Assembly (NCBI GenBank): GCA_030159075.1
Contig: BROG01000444.1
Span: forward strand, 1-64,000
Direction of reading: 5' to 3'
Source: Atrina japonica
Taxonomy: Eukaryota > Mollusca > Bivalvia > Pterioida > Pinnidae
DNA length: 64,000 nucleotides
The notes under the pieces were generated by a model that was given only the letters and a program-made list of their open reading frames with translations, was not told the DNA's origin and searched no databases. A program made the position numbers and the translations under genes. Shown here in pieces: positions 40,501-52,500 of this stretch; position 1 is the first letter of the stretch; the number at the start of each line of letters is the position of its first letter.

Positions 40501-43500
40501 AATGTATTATGAATTATCACTTGTTATCTCAAAGTTACCATCTGTAATTAAAGGATTACATTTTGTATACAAAGAGCACTCTTAAAATTACTTGTTTACT
40601 TGCAAAACAATTGAAAATCGACTTCTGTTAATGAGCCAAGATGAAAGTGTAATTAATATTTGCTTAGAACCAATTTGATTTAAGTAGAAACCCTGAGTAG
40701 GTCTATCCATGTCCAGTAAGAATAGAAAATATGTGAATTGAAAATTTTGGTTATCTCAAATTTTGGATATCCTGAAGTAAACGGGGCGGTCCTGTGAGTT
40801 TTGAGATAGTGAGATTCCACTGTATATGCATTTAACTACATCACAGACATACTTCAGATTCTTTTGTAAGTCCTAAAAGGGGTTATATTTTTTTACGACT
40901 TGGCACCAGCCTCTACCTGACTGAAGTTACTGTGTCTTTGTATAAGGAAAACAAAAACCATTATTTCCATTTTATCAATTCTTTGGTCAATGCACTGTGT
41001 ATCTGCACTTTTCAGCACTTTTCATGCTATCATTATAACACAAGGCCCAAAGGATCATAACATTCACTTGAATTACCCCTATTGAACTTAATCTCTACAG
41101 CTACAGCACAACTTCCAAAGGTGATCTTTCCCCAAACAGTTACCAATCACTTCCTGGTACCATTCATGTTGACAAAGATGTTTGCTTCTATTTTCAAGTG
41201 CAAAATAACTTATATCAATCCTTCCAAATTATGAACAATAGATTTCGCAGAGAAACCAAGGTAATGTATTTATAACAACTTTCAAATACTGGCATGACCT
41301 TGTTTCCGAGTCATCTGGCATTTTGATTAGTCATACTCCATATATATTTCAAATATGAATTATAAACAATGAAAATTTTGATAGAAGTAAAAACAGTCAT
41401 GAACTATAGGGACAGGTAAACAGTAAATATAACAAGAGAGCTCCAAGGAGCTATACATCTTGCCTGCAGCATATAATCAATAATAATAATAATTATAATA
41501 ATAATAATAATAACTAGAGCTGAGCTTTTTGCTGAAGCAAAAAGGGGTCATCCGATTACAGCTGAGGCTAAAGCTTTGATACAGCTTGAGCTGAGCAACA
41601 GAGCAAAGCTCATACAGCTTTGATATAGCTTCAGTTGAGCAACAGAGCAAAGCTCAGAAGCTATGACCCTGAGACCGAAGTAGATCCTCAAAACACAATC
41701 TTGATATTTTGAACTACTAAGTTGAAATGTTGAAAGTGAGCTGTGACCTTGACCTTCGGATAACCTTCAAACTTTCCACAAATAGTCTTCAGCGCATTGT
41801 CTACAAATCTCCTTCAGCAACATGTATACAAAAGTTCTATAGCTAATGAGCTTATTTGAGTTGAAATTTTAAAAATGAGCTGTGACCTTGACCTTTACTC
41901 GGATGACCTTGACACCTCATACATTTGTTCGTCAGATCATTCCATACAAATCATTAACACTAACCTATATATAAAAATTCTATAGTTTTTGAGTTGAAAT
42001 TTTCAATTTGAGCTGTGACCTTGACCTTTCATCGGATGACCTTGAAACTTCACACATATGTTCTTTAGCCCATTCCCTACAAATCATCCACACTAACATA
42101 TATATAAAAGTTCTATAATTTTTGAGCTATTTTGAGTTGAAATTTTCAATTTGAGCTGTGACCTTGACCTTTCATCGGATGACCTTGAAATTTCACACAT
42201 ATGTTCTTCAGCTTATTACCTACAAATCATCAACAATAACCTATATATAAAAGTTCTATAGTTTTTGAGCTATTTTGAGTTGAAATTTTCAATTTGTGCT
42301 GTGACCTTGACCTTTCATCGGATGACCTTGAAATTTCACACAAATGTTTTTCAGCTCATTCCCTACAATCATCAACACTAACCTATATATAAAAGTTCTA
42401 TAGTTTTTGAGCTATTTTGAGTTGAAATTTTCAATTTGAACTGTGACCTTGACCTTTGATCCAACGACCTTGAAACTTTACATCAAAATTCCTCATCGAA
42501 TTACCTACATATCTTGTACAGTAACAGGTATATAAAAGTTTCACCGTTTTCGAGCTATTTTCAATTTAAATTTTTAGAGAATTTTCAAACTTACCTGTGA
42601 CCTTGACCTTTTATCCGATGACCATGAAATTTCGTAGAAATATTTATCAGTCTATTATCTACAAATCACTAATGTATATGGCTATACTAAAATCTGATAG
42701 TTCTAGAGATATTGAGATTTTAAATTTTCAAAGGTCTCTGTGACCTTGACCTTAAATCACGTGACCTTGAAACTTTTTGAGCTTCTGCAACTCATCAAAC
42801 AGAACAACTTTCTCATGCATATGTCTATAGTAAAGATTCTTAGTTTCTGAGATATTTTGAGTTTTTTCTCATTTTTAGCTGACAAAATATGAACCCTTTT
42901 TTCAGCCCCTACCGAGCTTTTTTCAGGGGACACCCAGATCAAATTTGAAACACACATGCACAACTTCAGTCTTTCTTCTTCCAGAAAATCCAAACAGATT
43001 CACTCTAGCTTCAGTAGTTCCTGAGAAAAATGTGCCACAAAATGGGACATGTGAAAAATGAAAAGGGGAGATAACTCTGATAATAGAGGGAATTTGGAAA
43101 AAATGAGAAAAAAGGGTCTAGATATTTTGATGATACATAGATGCTGAAAATTTGAGCGAAATCGGTCCAGCCGTTTTTGCTCTAGAGATGACACAAAATC
43201 TGGTTGGAGAAAAAAAAAAAGAAGAATAATAATAATCGCAATAACAATAGGGTCATCCGACCTGAAGTCGGATGACCCTAATAACAATAGGGTCATCCGA
43301 CCTAAAGTCGGATGACCCTAATAATAGTAATCACAACCTACTTTCCAGAAATCAGGTCAGACCAGCTTCAGTACCCAAAAAGGAACATCTAGGGTACATG
43401 GGGATCATTTGTGTGAAGTACAGTTCCAATTCACCCAGAAGTTTAGGAGTTCTGCCCTGGAAACAATTTTCAGTGATGTGACCTAGTTTCTAGAAGTAGG

Positions 43501-46500
43501 TCAGACCGACCTTAGTTCCCAAAAAGGCACATCTAGGGTACATGGGGTTCATTTGTGTGAAGTATGGTTCCAATCCACTAAATACTTCATGGGTTCTGTT
43601 CCGGAAACGAAATGTGAATGATTTCAGTAACTGTGACCTAGTTTCCAGAAAGTAGGTCAGACAGGCCTTAGTACTCCAAAAGGCATGTCTAGGGTACATG
43701 GGTATCATTTGTGTGAAGTATGGTTCCAATCCACCCTGTAGCTTAGGAGTTCTGTTTTGGAAATGAAATGTGGACTATGACGCGGCCAGTATGACGGAAT
43801 TGATTATCCCTTTGTCTCGCCTTTTGCTTCGCAAAAAATGGGACTGATCTGAGTTGTTGAAAATTTATCCCTGACTAAAATGAGTGTACTGAAACATACC
43901 AGATTTACTGACTTATTGTCAAAATCTAAGAACCAAACCTTCCAAAAACCAAATAAAATTGCTGATCTGAATGAGATTAGGTTTTTGGAAGTTACACTGT
44001 AAATAATGAATGTACCTGCGCTCCATTGCCCCAGTAAACTTTGTAACCATTGTCTTCTTTGGGGTTGTGTGATGCCGTTATCATTATACCGCAGTCTGCC
44101 TTGAGGTAGGGTACAGCGTATGCCTGACAAGTAAATATTATGATAAGACTAGGAAAATATACAAAATTATTTTTTCAATCAGATGATGTGTATGAAAATA
44201 TTTTAACTAAAGAAAACATTAAACATGAAATGTTAATGAATATTCTTTCATGGGGTCAATTTGTCAAAATCTATACCTTTTTTGGTGCATATGTTATATG
44301 ATGAAAGATAAATGTCTTAATGCCCTCCTCTGGCAATTAAATGCCCCGCACTTAAAAAAAAAACATTTGTCTGGTAACACACACTCCCTCCAGTGTTTGC
44401 AATGACCATCATATGTTCATAGTTCAATGAACATTGGTTTTTTTCAGGGACTGGTTATCATTTTGTTTTGTTTCATTTATTCATTTTTGTGCGTATTTGT
44501 TAAAATCTATGTCAAAATAACTCAACATCAATACTCACAACATATGGGGTGGGACACATTCTTGAAAATAAGTATACAGGTATTCCATCATTAATTAGAA
44601 CTGTAGCAGTAAGCCAGGCAAATCTGAAAATGTAAAAGACATAAAGTATAAATAATCTTGAACAAGTGTGTCAACAAAGAGCCTGGAACATTCACCTGGC
44701 AAAATGTGGTCATCTTCAACATATACACACCAGAAAAAAATCGCAAGAATTCATATGCATTCAGGGGATCTTAAAAGCCAAGTTGTTGAGGCCTTGTGTC
44801 CCACAAGGGATGAAGAGCATAGGTGAGGTAATGGCCAAGTGGTTAAAGCAAAAGGCTTTAAACTATGAGGTCTCTCAACTCTAGTCAGTGCAGGTTACAC
44901 TACTGTTGAAACTTAAGCTGATTTTGTGAGAGAGTTTGGCAGAAGGCCTGCAGTCCCTTCCCAGGTACATGGTCACCAGGTCTCTACTCCACCGTTATAC
45001 ACTGGTTGCCACTAAAATTATTGAGTGTGGTATAAAAAAAATTCAAACAAAACACAAAATCCATTCAGCAAAAATTTATTTAAAACTCAAAAGAGGTCGA
45101 ATTATAAATTCTATTTAAGTACAGTGAAATTTGTATATAACAACCTCCTTTGGGACACAAAAAAACTGGTCTTTATATGGACGTGGTCTTTATATAGAGG
45201 TTGATTTGTACACAAATGGTACCATCGGGGACAGCAAAAAATGGTCTTTGTTACTTGGTGGTATTCATACATAGGTGGTCAGTAGGTTTTACTGCAGCAT
45301 TAAATAACAAACTTATTAAAGATTTTGTCAATATATTAGTTCCAAACATCAGGAAATTGGACTAATTGAAGTTGGACTCACCAAAGTTCTACTGTATCAT
45401 GTTATTTATGTGCTATTCACATTTAATTATTTGATGTAAATAAGATGAAATGGGTACAAGTACCAGTTTAGATACTATTAATCTGGTGAAGTGTTACATC
45501 TTACCTCTCACTGTTGTGTCTTCCATCATACCCTATGACAACACCATTGGTTTTGGCAGTAGGATAGTCACTAATCAGAAATTTACTTAATCCCTTTAAC
45601 AAAAAAATGTGTTAAATAATTAACTTAGCTGTCAATCTGCCTCATTAAAAGAACAATACACGAGTCAATTAATCTGAATGATTGATTAGGGTGCATCCCA
45701 CAAATCGTGATAAGTTTGATTGGGTGTATCCCACAGATCATGAGAAGTTTGATTGGGGTGTATCCCACAGATCATGAGAAGTTTGATTGGGGTGTATCCC
45801 ATAGATCTTGAGAAGTTTGATTGGGGTGTATCCCACAGGTCCTGAGAAGTCTGATTGAGGTGTACCCCACAGATCTTGAGAAGTTTGATTGGGGTGCATC
45901 CCACAGATATTGAGAAGTTTGATTGGGGTGTATCCCACAGATCTTGAGAGGTTTGATTGGGTGTATCCCACAGATCTTGAGAAGTTTGATTGGGGTGTAT
46001 CCCACAGATCTTGAGAAGTTTGATTGGGGTGTATCCCACAGATATTGAGAAGTTTGATTGGGGTGTATCCCACAGATCCTGAGAAGTTTGATTGGGGTGT
46101 ATCCCACAGATCCTGAGAAGTTTGATTGGGGTGTATCCCACAGATCCTGAGAAGTTTGATTGGGGTGTATCCCACAGATATTGAGAAGTTTGATTGGGGT
46201 GTATCCCACAGATCCTGAGAAGTTTGATTGGGGTGTATCCCACAGATCCTGAGAAGTCTGATTGGGGTGTATCCCACAGATCTTGAGAAGTTTGATTGGG
46301 GTGTATCCCACAGATCTTGAGAAGTTTGATTAGGGTGCATCCCACAAATTGTGATAAATTTCATTTGGTGTATCCCACAGATCCTGAGAAGTCTGATTGG
46401 GTGTATCCCACAGATCTTGAGAAATTTGATTGGGTGTATCCCACAGATCTTGAGAAGTTTGATTGGGGTGTATCCCACAGATCCTGAGAAGTCTGATTGG

Positions 46501-49500
46501 GTGTATCCCACAGATCCTGAGAAGTTTGATTGGGTGTATCCCACAGATCTTGAGAAGTTTGATTGGGGTGTATCCCACAGATCCTGAGAAGTCTGATTGG
46601 GGTGTATCCCACAGATCCTGAGAAGTTTGATTGGGTGTATCCCACAGATCTAGAGAAGTTTGATTGGAATGCATCTTACAGATCTTGAGAAAATTGATTG
46701 GAATGCATCTCACAGACCTTTAATAAGTTTGATTAATATGCATCTCACAGATCTTGAGAAGTTTGATTGGAATGCATCACACAGATCTTGAGAAGTTTGA
46801 CTGGCATGCATCTCACAGATCTTGAGAAGTTTGACTGGCATGCATCTCACAGATCTTGAGAAGTTTGATTGGAATGCATCTCACAAATCTTGAGAAGTTT
46901 GTTTTCTTTTATCTTTCATTACGATCAATTTCTATTTAAATGTAAAACTGGTACATCATTTATTAAAAAGCATTGATCAATTAAAAGATATTGCTGAACA
47001 GAAATTTTCCTGGCAAATCTTAGATCAGTATCTTGTTTTATGCGGTTGTACTTCTAACATTTTGTCAAATACAACTTTATAAATTTATTGCCCTGGTTGA
47101 AGGGAGACATGAAGATTTGTTTACACAAGGCAAGTCATATTTCAGAAGGGCAAAGCCCGATGGGAATATGAATTGCCGTAGGTAAACAAATCTTCATGCC
47201 TCCCTACAACCAAGATAATAAATTATTTATTATACTGTTAAAGACTGTCAGATAAGCTGCAAAGGTTTTTGCATCAGGGAGGCATGACGCACTTGAGTGA
47301 AATATGATGCACGCGAGGGATATATGATGCACGCAAGTGAGACATGAAGTATAGTCTCCCTGTCACGTGACGGTTCTCAACAAATCCATGACTGTTTTAT
47401 TAAGAAGGTATAATAATATAAATTTATATGTATATACAGTCTTGATGTACATGACACATCGATATAACTGTACACAATACATCTACATGACCATATATGA
47501 TACATTGATATGACCACATGATACATCTACAAGAGTGTACATGATATATCTACATGACTGTACATGAAACATTGACATGACTGTACAGTAAACATCTACA
47601 TCAATGTACATGATACATTGACATGACTACAGTAAACATCTACATGACTATACATAATACATTGACATGACTGTACAGTAAACATTTACATGACTGTACA
47701 TGATACATATACATGACTGTACATGATACATTGACATGACTGTACAGTAAACATCTACATGACTATACATGGTACATTGACATCACTGTACAGTAAACAT
47801 CTACATGACTGTACATGATACATTGACATGACTGTACAGTAAACATCTATATGACTGTACATAATACATCTACATGACTGTACAGTAAACATCTACATGA
47901 CTGTACATGATACATCTACATGACTGTACAGTAAACATCTACATGACTGTACATATATCACAAATCAACATGTCTATACATGATACATTGACATGACTAC
48001 ATGATACATCTACCGGTACATGACTGTACATGACACATCAACATGACTGTAAATGGCACATCAACATATAAAAACAATCTTGAATAATACTGAATGTGCT
48101 GAAAATGGATTCTTATTTTGACAAAATAATTTAGGTTTTTAAATTATAGAAATGCTAATTATTTCTTTAACTCATTCACCCCTGTACACATTTGGACTCG
48201 TCTAAGTCATTGATTTACAGAAGAGTCCATTATTTTTCAGGGGTTAATGAGTAAACACAGGAAAGAACTATCACATATCAATAAATATAGGTGTACGGGT
48301 AGTGCAGTGGTTAGCAAGCTCACTTCTCAGCAATGCAACCCAGGTTCAATCCTTGGATTGGACAGGGGATGGTATGGCAGTAGCCAAGTGGAACATGTGG
48401 GCTTTCTACTGGTACCCTAGTTTCCTCCCGCAAAACATTAGAGCTGACGAGAGACATTTTAAAATATAAGTTGACATAACTTGATTGTCAATTATTGTAA
48501 AATAAATAAAGTTTAAATAAATATAGATACATTAAAAACAAAAGTATCCTTTACCACCAGATCTGACATAATACCAGAAGAGATTTTAAAAAAATATATC
48601 TTAAACACATTAGACACCTCATAGTCTAGCATACTGATGTAAACAACTACAAACATGACCCATTTAGAGGTACACAATTTACATACCTGTGTTGTCTGTA
48701 TAATTGTGAGATCATTCATCATAGAGTAACCAGCTCCCATTCTAGCACGAAGTCCTGGAAAAATTACAAGTAAAAATATCATATTTTATCTGACCCTTTG
48801 GGTGTTAGCTCTTTAGGCTTCACCGAAGGCACGAGCTGGCTGTAGCCACAATCCACTTCTCCAAAATCAACGTTCTGTTCATGTGGTGCCCGCATTACCA
48901 TGATTATTGTCAGTATCACTGCAAAATACTTGCTAACAGTAATTTTGTATTTTCTGATGTAAGTGAATTATAAAGAGGCAAACAAACACAAACCTACTTC
49001 ACACAGACATCAAATAACAATATGTTCCATCCATTACAAAAACAAAGAAGAAAATGGACATGTGGCTTAATATACATGTATTAAATTTCTGCAGGCAGAA
49101 ATATAGTGCATGCATATCATGCAAAAAAATGTATTAATTTGTTTTGATATATCATACATGTACATGGGGTGTTCCAAAAATAATGTATTAATTTGTTTTG
49201 ATATATCATACATGTACATGGGATGTTCCAAAAATAATGTATTAATTTGTTTTGATATATCATACATGTACATGGGGTGTTCCGGGTGTTCCAAAAATAA
49301 TGTATTAATTTGTTTTGATATATCATACATGTACATGGGGTGTTCCAAAAATAATGTATTAATTTGTTTTGATATATCATACATGTACATGGGGTTTTCC
49401 AAAAATAATGTCATTTGCATTTCTCTCCTATACTACAAATGTTTTGATAACTTTCCATCTACCTGAATACACCTTCTGATTTGGTCAATCCACTTTTGGA

Positions 49501-52500
49501 AGCCCAGTTCACACTCTTAAATGGGGACACTATTCAGATACTGATAAACAGCAGACCTAAGGACATTTCTCAAATTGTATCATTTTCCAGATAGATGACA
49601 ATTGAGTTTGGGAAACAGAAAATAGTCACAGAGAGCCAAATCTGGTGAATACAGAGGATGTGGGAGGACCATAACATTCTCAGATCAGACCAGCTCCAAT
49701 ACCCAAAAGGCACATCTAGGGTACATGGGGATCAGTTGTGTGAAGTAAGGTTCCAATCCAACCAGTAGTTTAGGAGTCCTTCTCCAGAATGATTTTCAGT
49801 GACCATGACCTAGTTTCCAGAGAGTAGATATAGGTCAGACTGACCTTAGTATCCTAAAATGCATATCTATTAGTACATGAGGATCATTTGTGTGAAGTGT
49901 GGCTTAAAGCCATTCGGTAGTTTCGGAGTTCTGCTCCGGGAACAAAATGTTGACGATGCTGGATGGAATAAGTGATCCATATGTCTCATTTCTGCTTTTG
50001 CAGGCAAGACAAAAATAAACTTCTTACTGATGACAAGTTCACACTCCAAACTCTCATTTGAGCAAACCAGTTCATTTTTCACACCCTGCTGCTTCTAATA
50101 ATTAAAATTGTATACATATAGACATGTACTGATGTAGTCTGAATAACTGAAAGTATTACAGAATAATTTGACAAAAATGTTATACCTGCTGTTCCAAACT
50201 CCATTCTGGACATCAGACGGCATTTCAATTGTTGGATATTACCCTCTTCTACCAAATTCCTGAACTCGGACAAGGTGCTTTCATTCTAGGATGAGGAAAT
50301 GCAAAATTACAGTTTATGACATATAGATCAATATGATATATAGTATAAAGCTGCTTTTCCATGATGCGGGTGCAGACAACCCTTTTCCATGGTGCGGGTG
50401 CGAACAACCCTTTTTCATGGTGCAGGTGCGGACAACCCTTTTCCATGGGGCGGGTGCGGACAACCATTTTCCATGGTGTGGGTGCAGACAACCCTTTTCC
50501 ATGGGGCGGGTGTGGACACGGAGCGGTGAAATATGTGCGATTGTGGGCAGGTATTGTGATATTCCTAAAAAATGTCTTTGTTAACATGAGGGATATAGGA
50601 CATAATTTCTATGAAAATATTGTTTATATATGGGATGTGTTGGTAATGACAAAAACCGGATCATATGTTTAATATCTTGGTCTTTCAGTCCAATTAATTC
50701 AGTATATTTTTCCAGAATTACAAAATAAATAATAATATACTTTTCACATATAAAAAAATGAAGACTAAATAGTGTTTATTTGGCACACAAGTGATTAATT
50801 AAATTAATCAAAGTACAGAAACGAGGTGACAAAAGATACAGCTTTGATTTATGTAATGCCTGTTAGATTTATTGAAGTGAGTGTAGCACAAAGAAATAGG
50901 TATCATCTTGTGTCGATCACATGCATTATTTCTTACTTAAAAAATTGTATTTAACTTTTTAAGCATTTTCCATTACTTTTTACAAGTTGATGGAACATCA
51001 ACGCAGTTATATAATGCTAAGTTGTTTATTGGGAACAAGTCAAAGCACATTTTGCAGTATGGGGTTAATAACACATTATATTGACACAAAATTACACATG
51101 TATGTGCATTTCAGCAACATAAACTCAACTTCAAGATTGAAATTTCCAAATCACACGTTTATTCCAATATTTTTCCTTTTTAAAATGACGAAAATATAGT
51201 AACAATTTGCTGAAAAATATAGGTCTACAAGACTTGTTGAAATATATGCTATTAAAGGTCAGTTCGACAGCCTTTATGAAAATTTTAAGATATTATAAAT
51301 TGGCTTCAGAATGTTACTTTTCAATTATTATTTGTGATAGTATTGACATTAAAAACAATAGACTTGACTTTTAACAATTCTTGCACACGATTAATATGCA
51401 AATGAGTTTTGGTCAAGTTTCCCTTACTGTATGTGTATTGGCAAATGTATGTGTATTCAAAGCAGTCTTTGAAGTTGGGAAAATGTTTTACATGTACACG
51501 TATTGACCTAGAGATTTAAGGCTACTGATAGGAAGTACAGCATAAGGGTGCAATACTGTCCTGTTGCATAGAAATTTAATATCGATGAAATGATGTTTAT
51601 AAGCACAAGGTTTTATAATCTAATTGCTAATCTATGTAGTTTTTTGCTATACTTGAGAGACGTTTAACAATATTAAAATGGTGAATTAGTGAATTCAGAC
51701 TCCAAATTATAATGACAAAAGTTCTAAGAAAATGTGTCATTTTCTCAGATTCTTTGTCTTGTTTAAAATCAATTGAAAGTGTAAATCTTTCTAAGAATTT
51801 AATTTTCAAAATAATAGAGACAGTACATTATATGACATCTACAAAAATTGTCTTCTGTTGGGATTCCTGGCCACATTGGCATAAAAGGAAATACCAAAAC
51901 AGATGAAGTTGCTAAATTAGTAATGAGTATGATGGAATACGGATCACCATACTTGATTTACATCTTCCACCATGTAGAAACTACACAGTGCACAAAATCA
52001 TGTGACATTTGGATCTTGGATTAGAACACGATGTTTGTGCTTTGTTTTTAAGTTTATGTGATTTTGTTAAACAAATTAACATGTTATTGACTAAAACTGG
52101 AAAAGCAAATGTATTAATTTATGTTGTATTGGTCTTATGATTGTTTGCCATACAGTATGGTGTCTCCAGTTTTAGTGATCAAAGACAAAGTCTTAGGTCA
52201 GCGCAAAAATCATTTGACATCATTTTATGCCTATATACATGTACAAAGTTGAAGCGACACATGAAAAATCCAAAACCACAACAGATTACATATTAACCCG
52301 AACCAGTGCTATTAGGAAAGTTCCTCAAAATTAGGAAAAATATAGATGATTTTGCATTTGGAACGGGACCTCTTAAAGTTATATAAAGTTTTACACGACC
52401 CGCATGTTGATGATATATATATATATATATATATTAATCCATGAGAGGATTAATGAAGTTCTATTTCACGTTGCTATGAGACTGAGTTTTTAGTATTCAC

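Noticed and set aside
42015..42760. Repeated GTGACCTTGACC as nuclear-receptor response elements
   Set aside because: The string is a fixed part of the ~143-bp transposon core, so its repetition reflects tandem copies and not a regulatory cluster.
45686..46713. Long open frames (up to 268 aa) that look like a repeat protein
   Set aside because: They coincide exactly with a 34/35-bp satellite that lacks stops in several frames and on both strands, inside PGM2 intron 3.
49067..49466. ~118-aa frames on both strands with an 18-residue repeat
   Set aside because: 54-bp minisatellite (multiple of 3) derived from a mariner end; both strands open by chance.
50249..50672. Frames rich in HPHHGKG / FPWCGCG
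   Set aside because: Translation of the 28-bp GC-rich minisatellite beside exon 2.
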